In this document: positions 47,797-57,000 of the stretch, in pieces
Position numbering within the stretch: the first letter of the stretch is position 1
How the letters are laid out: each line of letters opens with the position of its first letter
Assembly (NCBI RefSeq): GCF_900101985.1
Contig: NZ_FNAR01000007.1
Location: forward strand, 78,636 to 142,635
Origin: Bhargavaea beijingensis
Lineage (GTDB): Bacteria > Bacillota > Bacilli > Bacillales_A > Planococcaceae
Direction of reading: 5' to 3'
Length of the DNA: 64,000 nt
Position numbers and translations under genes: made by a program
Notes under the pieces: model-generated
The model's input: only the letters and a program-made list of their open reading frames with translations
Told to the model about the DNA's origin: nothing
The model's database searches: none

Positions 47797-47825
47797 TTGC
47801 AAAACAGGTAAGTGCGTGGTATAGT
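47797..47825 (+). promoter_or_regulatory. Sigma-A promoter of rpsB-tsf
   Basis: TTGCAA (47797-47802) and TATAGT (47820-47825), 17-base spacer. It leaves a 5' UTR of about 100 bases that can fold (ATCC-TGAC-GGAT near 47850, then a GC-rich region), possibly a ribosomal protein leader. Confidence 0.75.
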
Positions 47826-47934
47826 GACCAATGGTGCGATTACACACGTATCCTGACGGATGGGCCGGTGCCGCAGAGGCTGCCCGCCGGGTGATGGATG
47901 CGGAGGACCAAAAAACCAATCGGAGGTAACAAAA

Positions 47935-48666
47935 ATGGCAGTAATCACAATGAAACAGCTTCTTGAAGCAGGTGTCCACTTCGGTCACCAAACACGCCGC
48001 TGGAACCCGAAAATGAAGAAATACATCTTCGTTGAGCGTAACGGCATCTATATCATCGACCTTCAAAAGACGGTCAAGAAACTCGAGGAAGCATATGACT
48101 TCATGCGCCAGACTGGTGCGGAAGGCGGCAAAGTGCTCTTCGTTGGAACGAAAAAACAGGCTCAGGACGCAATTCGCGAAGAAGCGGAACGCGCAGGCCA
48201 ATACTACATCAACCAACGCTGGCTCGGCGGCCTTCTGACGAACTTCGGTACGATCCAGAAGCGCGTTGACCGCATGAAAGCAATCGAACGCATGGAAGAG
48301 GAAGGAACTTTCGATGTCCTTCCTAAGAAAGAAGTTATCCAGCTCAAGAAAGAACACGAACGCCTCGTCAAGTTCCTTGGCGGTATCCGTGACATGAACG
48401 GCCTTCCGGACGTCATGTATGTGGTCGACCCTCGCAAAGAGCGCATTGCCGTTGCGGAAGCACGCAAGCTGAACATCCCAATCGTCGGCATCGTCGACAC
48501 AAACTGCGATCCGGACGAAATCGACTACGTCATCCCTGCAAACGATGACGCAATCCGCGCGGTACGCCTTCTGACTAGCAAGATGGCAGATGCTCTCGTC
48601 GAATCAAAACAAGGCGAAGAAGAAACGGAAGTCGAAGCTCAGGGCGAAGAAGTCGCAGCAGAGTAA
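47935..48666 (+). CDS. rpsB: 30S ribosomal protein S2
   Basis: A 243-residue protein: [27 protein letters not shown] and the later [11 protein letters not shown] and [27 protein letters not shown] are conserved. The acidic C-terminal tail ([12 protein letters not shown]) is typical. CGGAGGT precedes ATG 47935. Codon use is strongly biased, as in highly expressed genes. It follows codY directly; the fla/che cluster present here in B. subtilis is absent. Confidence 0.97.
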   Translation: MAVITMKQLLEAGVHFGHQTRRWNPKMKKYIFVERNGIYIIDLQKTVKKLEEAYDFMRQTGAEGGKVLFVGTKKQAQDAIREEAERAGQYYINQRWLGGLLTNFGTIQKRVDRMKAIERMEEEGTFDVLPKKEVIQLKKEHERLVKFLGGIRDMNGLPDVMYVVDPRKERIAVAEARKLNIPIVGIVDTNCDPDEIDYVIPANDDAIRAVRLLTSKMADALVESKQGEEETEVEAQGEEVAAE

Positions 48667-48678
48667 GACCGTATGTTC

Positions 48679-48714
48679 AGGCGATAAGCGGCTCTCCAGT
48701 CCTTATCGCCTTTT
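48679..48714 (+). terminator. Intercistronic terminator or attenuator between rpsB and tsf
   Basis: A 10-bp stem AGGCGATAAG/CTTATCGCCT (48679-48688 with 48702-48711) with a 13-base loop and a short T-run. No promoter is obvious after it, so partial readthrough into tsf is likely. Confidence 0.65.
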
Positions 48715-48748
48715 CTAAACAAATTGAATCGACCGGGAGGAATGACAA

Positions 48749-49636
48749 ATGGCAGCAGTAACAGCACAAATGGTTAAAGAACTTCGTGGAAAAACAGGCG
48801 CAGGCATGATGGACTGCAAAAAGGCCCTCACCCAGACTGACGGCGACATGGACGCGGCAGTGGACTTCCTTCGCGAGAAAGGCCTCGCGAGTGCAGCGAA
48901 GAAAGCAGACCGTATCGCGGCTGAAGGTACGGTATCCGTTGAAACTGACGGTAACAAGGCGGTCATCTTTGAAATCAACGCTGAAACAGACTTCGTTGCC
49001 AAAAACGATGCTTTCCAGCAGCTGGTTTCGGAAATCGGCACTCATCTTCTTAAATCAGAACCGGCATCCCTTGAAGAAGCACTTGCTTCCGAAATGGAAA
49101 ACGGCCTGACTGTACAGGACCACATCTCCAACGCTGTGGCTAAGATCGGTGAGAAAATCACGCTCCGCCGTTTCGAGATCTTCGAAAAGACGGATAACGA
49201 TACATTCGGCGCTTACCTCCACATGGGCGGCCGCATCGGCGTTCTCCTTCTGATCGAAGGCTCTTCGAACGAAGAAGCTGCAAAAGATGTCGCGATGCAC
49301 ATTGCGGCGATCAATCCGAAATACGTTTCCCGCGACGAAGTTCCTGAAGAAGAAGTCGAGCGCGAGCGCAAAGTCCTCACAGAGCAGGCACTTAACGAAG
49401 GCAAGCCGGAAAACATCGTTGCGAAGATGGTTGAAGGCCGCCTTGGCAAGTTCTTCGAAGACGTTGTCGTTCTCGACCAGGCATTCGTCAAGGATTCCGA
49501 CCAGAAAGTCCGTGACTTTGTGAAGTCGACCGGCGGCACACTCAAGTCGTTCGTCCGCTATGCAGTAGGCGAAGGCATCGAGAAGCGCGAAGACAACTTT
49601 GCCGACGAAGTCATGAACCAGGTCAAAGGCAACTGA
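48749..49636 (+). CDS. tsf: Translation elongation factor Ts
   Basis: A 295-residue guanine nucleotide exchange factor for EF-Tu. The N-terminal UBA-like domain has [31 protein letters not shown] is the core TDFV motif that displaces magnesium in EF-Tu. GGGAGG precedes ATG 48749. A terminator follows the stop. Confidence 0.97.
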   Translation: MAAVTAQMVKELRGKTGAGMMDCKKALTQTDGDMDAAVDFLREKGLASAAKKADRIAAEGTVSVETDGNKAVIFEINAETDFVAKNDAFQQLVSEIGTHLLKSEPASLEEALASEMENGLTVQDHISNAVAKIGEKITLRRFEIFEKTDNDTFGAYLHMGGRIGVLLLIEGSSNEEAAKDVAMHIAAINPKYVSRDEVPEEEVERERKVLTEQALNEGKPENIVAKMVEGRLGKFFEDVVVLDQAFVKDSDQKVRDFVKSTGGTLKSFVRYAVGEGIEKREDNFADEVMNQVKGN

Positions 49637-49653
49637 TCCAATACCATAATTGG

Positions 49654-49686
49654 GAGGGGAACACGAATCAGGTGTTCCCTCTTTTT
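49654..49686 (+). terminator. Intrinsic terminator of tsf
   Basis: A 10-bp stem GAGG(G)GAACAC/GTGTTCCCTC with one bulged G and a seven-base loop, followed by TTTTT. Confidence 0.88.
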
Positions 49687-49718
49687 CGATAAAAAACAGA
49701 GATGATGGAGGAGACCTC

Positions 49719-50444
49719 ATGAGCGTACCGAAATATAAAAGAGTCGTCCTGAAGTTAAGCGGGGAGGCACTGGCTGGAGAGCAGGGCTTCGGGCTCTCGC
49801 CGGCAATCATCAAATCTGTCGCCGAACAGGTGAAAGATGTTGTCGACCTTGGCGTTGAAGTCGCCGTTGTCGTCGGCGGGGGGAACATCTGGCGAGGCAA
49901 AGTCGGAAGCGAAATGGGTATGGACCGGGCTACAGCCGACTACATGGGGATGCTCGCCACAGTCATGAACTCTTTGGCCATGCAGGACGCTCTGGAAAAG
50001 CTCGGAATCGAGACGCGTGTGGCCACTTCAATCGAAATGCGGCAGGTTGCTGAACCGTACATAAGAAGACGTGCGATCCGCCACCTGGAGAAAAAACGTG
50101 TCGTCATTTTCGCTGCCGGGACGGGCAACCCATACTTTTCGACCGACACGACCGCCGCTCTCCGCGCGGCCGAAATCGAGGCCGATGTCATCCTCATGGC
50201 TAAAAACAATGTGGATGGCGTCTATAACGACGATCCGAAGACCAATGCCGATGCGGTGAAGTACGAGACGCTCACTTACCTTGATGTGATCAAGGATGGT
50301 CTCCAAGTGATGGATTCGACGGCTTCCTCGCTTTGCATGGACAACGACATTCCGCTCATTGTATTCTCGATCATGGAACAGGGGAACATCAAAAAAGCCG
50401 TCCTCGGTGAGGAAATCGGAACGATTGTCAGGAGGAATGCATAA
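49719..50444 (+). CDS. pyrH: UMP kinase
   Basis: A 241-residue hexameric kinase of the amino-acid-kinase fold that makes [22 protein letters not shown] starts the nucleotide site; [10 protein letters not shown] and [18 protein letters not shown] bind the substrates. I start at ATG 49719 (MSVPKYKR) behind GGAGGAG; an upstream in-frame start at 49650 lies in the tsf terminator. The stop overlaps frr by one base (TAATG). Confidence 0.96.
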   Translation: MSVPKYKRVVLKLSGEALAGEQGFGLSPAIIKSVAEQVKDVVDLGVEVAVVVGGGNIWRGKVGSEMGMDRATADYMGMLATVMNSLAMQDALEKLGIETRVATSIEMRQVAEPYIRRRAIRHLEKKRVVIFAAGTGNPYFSTDTTAALRAAEIEADVILMAKNNVDGVYNDDPKTNADAVKYETLTYLDVIKDGLQVMDSTASSLCMDNDIPLIVFSIMEQGNIKKAVLGEEIGTIVRRNA

Positions 50445-51001
50445 TGGTGAACAAACTGATTGAAGAAACAAAAGACCGCATGGCCAAGTCCATCCAGTCG
50501 CTCCGGCGCGAAATGGCTTCGATCCGCGCGGGCCGTGCAAACGCGTCCCTTCTCGACAGGATTTCTGTCGACTATTACGGAGCGCCGACACCGGTGAACC
50601 AATTGGCCGGAATTTCCGTTCCGGAAGCGCGCCTTCTCGTCATCCAGCCTTATGATAAATCAATCATCGGCGATATTGAAAAGGCGATCCTGAAGTCGGA
50701 CCTCGGCCTGACGCCGGCAAATGACGGCAACGTCATTCGCCTGGCAGTGCCGGCATTGACTGAAGAGCGCCGGAAAGAACTTGTCAAACTCGTCAAGAAA
50801 GACGCGGAAGAGGGCAAAGTCTCCATCCGCAATATCCGACGGGATGCCAACGACTCCCTCAAAAAGCTGGAAAAGGGCGGCGAGATCACGGAAGATGATC
50901 AGCGCGGCTACAGCGAGGACATCCAAAAGATGACGGACGATCATATCCGCCAGATTGATGAAATCGCCAAGGAAAAAGAAGAAGAAATCATGGAAGTCTA
51001 A
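50444..51001 (+). CDS. frr: Ribosome recycling factor
   Basis: A 185-residue factor that splits post-termination ribosomes with EF-G. Near-tRNA-like three-helix bundle: [30 protein letters not shown] and the C-terminal helix with [13 protein letters not shown]. It is coupled to pyrH (TAATG) and followed by a terminator. Confidence 0.97.
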   Translation: MVNKLIEETKDRMAKSIQSLRREMASIRAGRANASLLDRISVDYYGAPTPVNQLAGISVPEARLLVIQPYDKSIIGDIEKAILKSDLGLTPANDGNVIRLAVPALTEERRKELVKLVKKDAEEGKVSIRNIRRDANDSLKKLEKGGEITEDDQRGYSEDIQKMTDDHIRQIDEIAKEKEEEIMEV

Positions 51002-51021
51002 CGAAAGAACCAAAACCCTGC

Positions 51022-51054
51022 AAGGGCGTCCTAAACTAAAAGGACGCCTTTTTT
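51022..51054 (+). terminator. Intrinsic terminator of pyrH-frr
   Basis: Stem AAGG(G)CGTCCT/AGGACGCCTT with one bulged G, followed by six T. Confidence 0.88.
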
Positions 51055-51068
51055 ACTTGTTGAAAAAC

Positions 51069-51077
51069 TGCTATGAT
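51069..51077 (+). promoter_or_regulatory. Extended -10 promoter of uppS
   Basis: TGCTATGAT is an extended -10 (TG-n-TATGAT) with an AT-rich but poor -35 region that overlaps the preceding terminator T-run. Confidence 0.5.
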
Positions 51078-51125
51078 AGTAAAAGCATCGATTCCGAATT
51101 GCTGTTGAGTGGAGGAAATCTGATT

Positions 51126-51917
51126 ATGTTGGATAAATTGATCCGCAAAAAGGGCGGCGAATCAAAGGTCGAAAATGGGGAGCGTCCCGAACTGGACAAA
51201 ACCATGATTCCGCGGCACGTCGCCATCATCATGGACGGAAACGGCCGGTGGGCAAAAAAGAGGTCGCTTCCAAGAATTGCGGGACACCACGAAGGGATGA
51301 AGACAGTCCGAAAAATCACCAGGGAAGCGGACCGTCTCGGCATAAAAGTGCTCACCCTTTATGCCTTCTCCACGGAGAATTGGAAACGGCCGAAACCCGA
51401 AGTGGAATTTCTGATGAGGCTTCCGGAAGAGTTTCTCGGAACTTATCTGCCTGAGCTCGTGGAGCGCAATGTCTGCGTCCGGATGATGGGCGATCATGCC
51501 CATCTGCCGATGCACACCCGGCGGGCCATCACGAAGGCGATGGAAGCGACCGCAGAAAATGACGGCCTGATCCTGAATTTCGCGATGAATTACGGAAGCC
51601 GTGCTGAGATTACTGAAGCTGTCCGCTCGATTGCAAGGGCGGTGGCTGAAAACCGTATGAGCGCAGAGGACATCAATGAGTCGTTGATCACCGGCGCTTT
51701 GATGACTGCCGAACTGCCGGAGCCGGACCTCCTGATCCGTACTAGCGGAGAAGTCCGGCTCAGTAACTTCATGCTCTGGCAGCTTGCTTATACAGAGTTC
51801 TGGTTTACTGAGACGCTCTGGCCGGACTTTGATGAGAGCCGTCTTCAGGAGGCGATTGCGGTCTACCAGGCGAGGAACCGCCGCTACGGCGGAGTTGACA
51901 AGGAGGACACGGAGTGA
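51126..51917 (+). CDS. uppS: Undecaprenyl diphosphate synthase (cis-prenyltransferase)
   Basis: A 263-residue enzyme that makes the C55 lipid carrier for cell wall synthesis. HVAIIMDGNGRWAKKRSLPR contains the catalytic Asp; TLYAFSTENWKRP, LIRTSGEVRLSNFMLWQ and YTEFWFTETLWPDF are the conserved regions. I start at ATG 51126 (MLDKLIRKKG) behind TGGAGG; a longer frame from 50955 lies within frr and its terminator. It overlaps cdsA (GTGA). Confidence 0.95.
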   Translation: MLDKLIRKKGGESKVENGERPELDKTMIPRHVAIIMDGNGRWAKKRSLPRIAGHHEGMKTVRKITREADRLGIKVLTLYAFSTENWKRPKPEVEFLMRLPEEFLGTYLPELVERNVCVRMMGDHAHLPMHTRRAITKAMEATAENDGLILNFAMNYGSRAEITEAVRSIARAVAENRMSAEDINESLITGALMTAELPEPDLLIRTSGEVRLSNFMLWQLAYTEFWFTETLWPDFDESRLQEAIAVYQARNRRYGGVDKEDTE

Positions 51918-52708
51918 AGACCCGAATTATCACGGGGGTGGTGGCCGCCCTCCTCTTTATCCCGCTCGTCATCATCGGGGGGCTGCCGTTCACGTTGGCG
52001 GTTTTCCTGCTGGCGGCAATCGGGATGTATGAATTGCTCAGGATGAAGAAGATTCCCATTTTCTCCATTCCGGGACTGCTTGCTGTGCTTGCCCTGTTCA
52101 GCTTTTTGCTGAAACCTGAATGGGCGGCTGCAATCACGGAGTATACCGGTTATACCAAAATTGAAGTGGCCTATATGACCGTCCTTCTTCTTCTGGTATA
52201 TACCGTCGTTGTGAAAAACCGGTTCACATTCGAGCATGCAGCATTTACCGTGCTTGCCATGCTTTATCTGGGAATCGGCTTTTACTACCTGATTGTCACG
52301 CGGGACGCAGGGATCGAATATATCATTTATGCGCTCATCGTCGTCTGGCTGACAGACACGGGAGCTTATTTCACAGGCCGCAGTTTCGGCAAACGGAAGC
52401 TCTGGCCCGAAATCTCGCCGAACAAAACCGTCGAGGGCTTTGTCGGCGGCATTGCAGTTGCAGTAATCGCGGCTTGCTTATTCCAGCTGTTCATGCCGGT
52501 GACCGGGTCGTATCTGATTCTCATCGCAGTGACGATCATCGCTTCGGTGACAGGACAGATTGGCGATCTCGTGGAATCGGCACTCAAGCGGCATTACGGG
52601 GTGAAGGATTCGGGGAACATCCTGCCAGGCCACGGCGGTATCCTCGATCGGTTCGACAGTCTGCTATTTGTGCTGCCTGTACTGAACCTCCTTCATTTTG
52701 TCGGATGA
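51914..52708 (+). CDS. cdsA: Phosphatidate cytidylyltransferase
   Basis: A 264-residue membrane enzyme that makes CDP-diacylglycerol. Several hydrophobic helices (for example ITGVVAALLFIPLVIIGGLPF, AFTVLAMLYLGIGFYYLIV split by loops) and the signature region GQIGDLVESALKRHYGVKDSGNILPGHGGILDRFDS near the C-terminus, with the metal-binding Asp residues. The start is GTG 51914, overlapping the uppS stop. Confidence 0.94.
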   Translation: MKTRIITGVVAALLFIPLVIIGGLPFTLAVFLLAAIGMYELLRMKKIPIFSIPGLLAVLALFSFLLKPEWAAAITEYTGYTKIEVAYMTVLLLLVYTVVVKNRFTFEHAAFTVLAMLYLGIGFYYLIVTRDAGIEYIIYALIVVWLTDTGAYFTGRSFGKRKLWPEISPNKTVEGFVGGIAVAVIAACLFQLFMPVTGSYLILIAVTIIASVTGQIGDLVESALKRHYGVKDSGNILPGHGGILDRFDSLLFVLPVLNLLHFVG

Positions 52709-52729
52709 ACGGAAAGGAAGTAGCATATC

Positions 52730-53878
52730 ATGGTTAAGAAAATCAGTTTATTGGGCGCCACCGGCTCTATCGGAACTCAGACGGTCGACATCGTCTTATC
52801 GGATCCGGGGCGCTTTGAAATCACGGCGCTTGCAGCCGGCAGAAATCTTCCTAAGCTCCGGGAAATCCTGAACCAGATCAAACCTCAGTTCGTCTCGGTT
52901 TCGGCAGAGGCGGATGCAGAGACGCTGAGGGCGGAATATCCCGGCATCCGATTCGGCTCCGGGAGGGAAGGCTTGCTTGAAGCGGCTGCGGGAACGGACG
53001 CCGACATCATGGTCGGTGCAGTAATCGGCAGTGTCGGACTCGAGCCGACACTTGAGGCGATCCGCAGCGGACGGGACATCGCCATCGCGAACAAAGAGAC
53101 GCTGGTGGCGGCCGGTTCAATCGTGACGGCAGAAGCGGACAAGCATGGCGTCCGTCTGCTTCCTGTCGACAGTGAACATTCAGCTTTGTTCCAGGCGTTA
53201 AATGGCGAGGACCCGGAACGGGTGGACCGACTGATCCTGACAGCCTCCGGCGGCAGCTTCCGGGACAAGACAAGGGATGAGCTGGAAGGCGTGACTGTCG
53301 AGGAAGCGCTCGCCCACCCAAACTGGACGATGGGAAGCAAGCTGACAATCGATTCCGCGACGATGATGAACAAAGGGCTGGAAGTGATCGAAGCACACCA
53401 TCTTTTCGGTATGCCATACGACCGGATTGATGTCCTTCTCCATAGGGAGAGCATCATCCATTCCATGGTCGAGTTCGAGGATACAAGTGTGATGGCGCAA
53501 CTCGGATCGCCTGATATGCGGGTGCCGATCCAGTACGCACTTACTTATCCGGACAGGCTCCCCAGAAGGGGGACCGAAAGGCTGGACCTGGCCAAGATAG
53601 GCCTGCTTCATTTTGAGGAAGTGGATACAGACCGCTTCCCGGCGCTCCGTATCGCCTATGAATCCGGCAAGGCCGGAGGAACGGCGACGACTGTCATGAA
53701 TGCGGCAAACGAAGTGGCGGTCGCCCTCTTCATGGAAGGGCGCATCACCTTCACCGAAATTGAGCCGCTTGTGGAACAGGCGCTGGGACGGCACGACCTC
53801 ATTCAGGAACCTGACCTTGAAACGGTTCTAGCGGTAGATGCAGAGACGAGAAAAACCGTGCTCGATGTGGTAAAATAG
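52730..53878 (+). CDS. dxr: 1-deoxy-D-xylulose 5-phosphate reductoisomerase
   Basis: A 382-residue enzyme of the MEP isoprenoid pathway. [20 protein letters not shown] binds [26 protein letters not shown] and [10 protein letters not shown] form the active site, and [21 protein letters not shown] closes it. The MEP route feeds the uppS product upstream. GAAAGGAAG precedes ATG 52730. Confidence 0.97.
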   Translation: MVKKISLLGATGSIGTQTVDIVLSDPGRFEITALAAGRNLPKLREILNQIKPQFVSVSAEADAETLRAEYPGIRFGSGREGLLEAAAGTDADIMVGAVIGSVGLEPTLEAIRSGRDIAIANKETLVAAGSIVTAEADKHGVRLLPVDSEHSALFQALNGEDPERVDRLILTASGGSFRDKTRDELEGVTVEEALAHPNWTMGSKLTIDSATMMNKGLEVIEAHHLFGMPYDRIDVLLHRESIIHSMVEFEDTSVMAQLGSPDMRVPIQYALTYPDRLPRRGTERLDLAKIGLLHFEEVDTDRFPALRIAYESGKAGGTATTVMNAANEVAVALFMEGRITFTEIEPLVEQALGRHDLIQEPDLETVLAVDAETRKTVLDVVK

Positions 53879-53922
53879 GACGATATGAATTCCGGCGAAA
53901 AGCCGGATGAAGGTGGGTGCAC

Positions 53923-55182
53923 ATGCAGACAATCCTTGCATTTATTGCCGTTTTCGGTTCGCTCGTCTTCTTCCATGAGCTGGGTCACTTCCTTCTTGCC
54001 AAGCGGTCCGGCATCATGGTGAGGGAGTTTGCCATCGGTTTTGGTCCGAAACTTCTCGGGATCAACAAAGGGGAGACCCTTTACACGATCCGGTTGCTGC
54101 CGCTCGGGGGCTATGTCCGTATGGCTGGCGAGGATTTCGACAAGGTCGAGCTCCAGCCGGGCCACCGGATCGGGCTTCTTCTGGACAGGGAAGGCCGTGC
54201 CGAACGCATCGTCCTGAACCAGAACGACCGGACACCGGATATGCTCTACATGGAAGTTGAACATGCCGATCTCGAAAAAGAACTCTATATAGAAGGATAC
54301 GATGAAGAAGAACAAAGGGTCCGCTATCCGGTATCCCGGACGGCGATCATTTCCGAAAAAGGGACCGAAACCCTGATTGCGCCGCACGACCGGCAATTCG
54401 AGTCGAAGTCGCTTGGAGCCCGTTCGGCAACAATCATCGCCGGTCCGCTTTTCAACTTCATCCTTGCGTTTTTCATCTTTGTTGTGCTCGGTCTGATTCA
54501 GGGGGTCCCGAAAGACGATCCGATCATTGCGGATGTGACCGATGATGGCCCGGCCATTTCTGCCGGCATCGAGAAAGGGGACCGGATCGTATCCGTCAAC
54601 GGACGTGAAGTGGGAACCTGGAATGCCTTCTCTGCCATTATCCAAGACAGCCCGGGTAAACAGCTGACAATCGGAGTTGAGCGGAGCGGCACGGTGGAAG
54701 AATATCATGTCACACCTGCGTCCATCGATGTTGAAGGCCAGACAATCGGGCAGATCGGGGTCCTGTATGAACCGCAGTACGAGAAAGATGTGCTCGGCAC
54801 TGTGGCCTACGGGGCTGAACAGACTTGGTTCTGGTTTAAGCGGATCTTCCAGCTTCTTGGAATGCTCGTTACCGGCCAGTTCACAATCGAGGCGCTTTCA
54901 GGCCCTGTCGGCATTTACCAGGCGACGGGTGCGGTTGCACAGGCAGGAATCTTCAACCTCATGAACTGGGCTGCCGTCCTGTCGATCAACCTTGGCATCA
55001 TGAACCTGCTGCCGCTGCCTGCACTGGATGGAGGCAGGCTGATGTTCTTCGGTTTTGAAGCTCTTAGGGGCCGTCCGATCGACAAGCAGAAAGAGGGCAT
55101 GGTCCATTTTGTCGGCATCATGCTGCTCATGGTCCTCATGATCATCGTCACCTGGAACGATATCCAGAGATTTTTCTTCTGA
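53923..55182 (+). CDS. rseP: Site-2 protease RseP (RasP)
   Basis: A 419-residue intramembrane zinc protease. The active HELGH lies in the first transmembrane segment (FFHELGHFLLAK), a second site AIGFGPKLL follows, a PDZ domain is central (ISAGIEKGDRIVSVNG), and the third ligand Asp is in LPALDGGRL near the C-terminus. Four membrane segments are visible. In B. subtilis RasP cuts RsiW and FtsL among others. I start at ATG 53923 behind AAGGTGGG; an in-frame GTG at 53917 is inside that site. Confidence 0.94.
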   Translation: MQTILAFIAVFGSLVFFHELGHFLLAKRSGIMVREFAIGFGPKLLGINKGETLYTIRLLPLGGYVRMAGEDFDKVELQPGHRIGLLLDREGRAERIVLNQNDRTPDMLYMEVEHADLEKELYIEGYDEEEQRVRYPVSRTAIISEKGTETLIAPHDRQFESKSLGARSATIIAGPLFNFILAFFIFVVLGLIQGVPKDDPIIADVTDDGPAISAGIEKGDRIVSVNGREVGTWNAFSAIIQDSPGKQLTIGVERSGTVEEYHVTPASIDVEGQTIGQIGVLYEPQYEKDVLGTVAYGAEQTWFWFKRIFQLLGMLVTGQFTIEALSGPVGIYQATGAVAQAGIFNLMNWAAVLSINLGIMNLLPLPALDGGRLMFFGFEALRGRPIDKQKEGMVHFVGIMLLMVLMIIVTWNDIQRFFF

Positions 55183-55215
55183 TCCATACTATTGAAAATC
55201 CGGGGTGCTATAACG

Positions 55216-56916
55216 ATGAGACAAAGCAAAACGTTCATACCTACTTTGCGCGAAACGCCTGCTGATGCGGACCTCAAGTCCCACCAGCTCCTGTTGCGCG
55301 CAGGATATATCAGGCAGAATACGAGCGGAGTCTACTCCTACCTGCCACTGGCCAAGAAGATGCTCACAAAGATCGAAACGATCGTCCGTGAGGAGATGGA
55401 TGCAATCGGCGGTTCGGAAGTGCTGATGCCATCACTCCAGCAGGCGGAGCTCTGGCAGGAAACGGGCCGCTGGTACACTTATGGGCCTGAACTGATGAGA
55501 CTCCAAGATCGTCATGGCCGGGAGTTCGCGCTCGGACCGACCCACGAAGAAGTGATCACTTCGCTCCTTCGAGACGAGGTCAAATCCTACAAGAAACTGC
55601 CGCTGACCCTTTACCAGATCCAGACGAAGTTCCGTGACGAAAAGCGTCCCCGCTTCGGCCTGCTCCGCGGCAGAGAGTTCATCATGAAGGATGCCTATTC
55701 CTTCCATGACTCGAAGGAAAGCCTGGATGAAACCTATGAGGACATGAAACAGGCTTATACGAACATTTTCACAAGACTTGGCCTGAACTTCCGCGCGGTC
55801 ATCGCTGATTCCGGTGCAATCGGCGGAAAAGATACACATGAATTCATGGTGCTTTCCGATGTCGGTGAAGATACAATCGCCTACAGTGATTCTTCCGGCT
55901 TTGCAGCGAACATCGAGATGGCCGAAGTGAATGTCACTTATCCGGAACCGGAAGGCGAAGAACTTGAGATTGAGAAAGTCGACACGCCCGACGTTAGGAC
56001 AATCGATGATGTCGCCGCTTTCCTGGCTGTTCGTCCGGAAGATTGCATCAAGACCCTGGTGTTCATTGTCGATGATGAACCGGTTGTCGTCCTGGTCCGT
56101 GGAGACCATGAGATCAACGACATCAAGGTGAAGCACGCCCTTGATGCCACGATCGTCGAAATGGCCACGCCGGAACAAGTCAAGGAAGCGACCGGAACGG
56201 AAATCGGTTCGCTTGGCCCGGTCAAGCTGCCGACGGGCCTGAAGGTCATCGCGGACCATGCCGTACGCTATATGCGCAACGCGGTTGCCGGCGCCAATGA
56301 AGACGGCCGCCATTACCGGAATGTGAATCCGGAGCGTGATTTCTCGGTGGATTCTTATCAAGACCTCCGGTTCATCATGGAAGGTGACCCGTCTCCGGAC
56401 GGTCAGGGTTCCATCCAATTTGCAAGAGGGATTGAAGTCGGCCATATCTTCAAGCTGGGGACGACCTATTCCGAGCCGATGGAAGGGATGTTCCTGGACA
56501 ACAATGGACGCCAGCAGCCGTACGTCATGGGCTGCTACGGTATCGGGGTATCGCGCATTCTGTCCGCCATGGCGGAGCAATTCAACGATGAGGATGGCCT
56601 GAAGTGGCCGAAAGACCTTGCACCGGCGGATATCCATCTGATTCCGATCAATATGAAGGATGATACCCAGCGTGAACTAGCTGAAGAAATGTACGGCCTT
56701 CTGTCCTCGTACCGCTACAAGGTGCTGTTCGATGACCGCGCAGAACGTCCGGGCGTCAAATTCGCGGATGCAGATCTGATCGGACTTCCGATCCGGCTGA
56801 CGGTCGGCAAAAAGGCCGCTGAAGGCATCGTGGAAGTAAAGTTCCGGGCAACCGGAGAAACCGCGGAATGGAAAAAAGAAGAACTTACGGACAAACTCCG
56901 TTCGTTCTTTGGATGA
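55216..56916 (+). CDS. proS: Prolyl-tRNA synthetase
   Basis: A 566-residue class II synthetase of the bacterial type with an INS editing domain. Motif 1 [20 protein letters not shown], motif 2 [25 protein letters not shown], then the editing insertion (about 224-405), then motif 3 [17 protein letters not shown] and the anticodon-binding domain. I start at ATG 55216 ([10 protein letters not shown]), which gives the family length with a GGGGTG site. There is no T-box upstream. Confidence 0.96.
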   Translation: MRQSKTFIPTLRETPADADLKSHQLLLRAGYIRQNTSGVYSYLPLAKKMLTKIETIVREEMDAIGGSEVLMPSLQQAELWQETGRWYTYGPELMRLQDRHGREFALGPTHEEVITSLLRDEVKSYKKLPLTLYQIQTKFRDEKRPRFGLLRGREFIMKDAYSFHDSKESLDETYEDMKQAYTNIFTRLGLNFRAVIADSGAIGGKDTHEFMVLSDVGEDTIAYSDSSGFAANIEMAEVNVTYPEPEGEELEIEKVDTPDVRTIDDVAAFLAVRPEDCIKTLVFIVDDEPVVVLVRGDHEINDIKVKHALDATIVEMATPEQVKEATGTEIGSLGPVKLPTGLKVIADHAVRYMRNAVAGANEDGRHYRNVNPERDFSVDSYQDLRFIMEGDPSPDGQGSIQFARGIEVGHIFKLGTTYSEPMEGMFLDNNGRQQPYVMGCYGIGVSRILSAMAEQFNDEDGLKWPKDLAPADIHLIPINMKDDTQRELAEEMYGLLSSYRYKVLFDDRAERPGVKFADADLIGLPIRLTVGKKAAEGIVEVKFRATGETAEWKKEELTDKLRSFFG

Positions 56917-56940
56917 TCAACAAGACGGAACCGGAAGAAC

Positions 56941-56972
56941 GGGAAAGCCCTCGGGCTTTTCCCTTCTTTTTT
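56941..56972 (+). terminator. Intrinsic terminator of proS
   Basis: Stem GGGAAAGCCC/GGGCTTTTCCC (one bulged T) with a two-base centre that opens into a small loop, followed by TTCTTTTTT. Confidence 0.85.
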
Positions 56973-57000
56973 CGGTTCTGGCGGAAAGGGGGAATATCCT

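Noticed and set aside
53891..53908. TCCGGC/GCCGGA hairpin between dxr and rseP
   Set aside because: Short, no T-run, and adjacent to the rseP binding site; not enough to call a terminator.
55183..55215. T-box leader for proS
   Set aside because: The gap after rseP is only 33 bases, far too short for a T-box.
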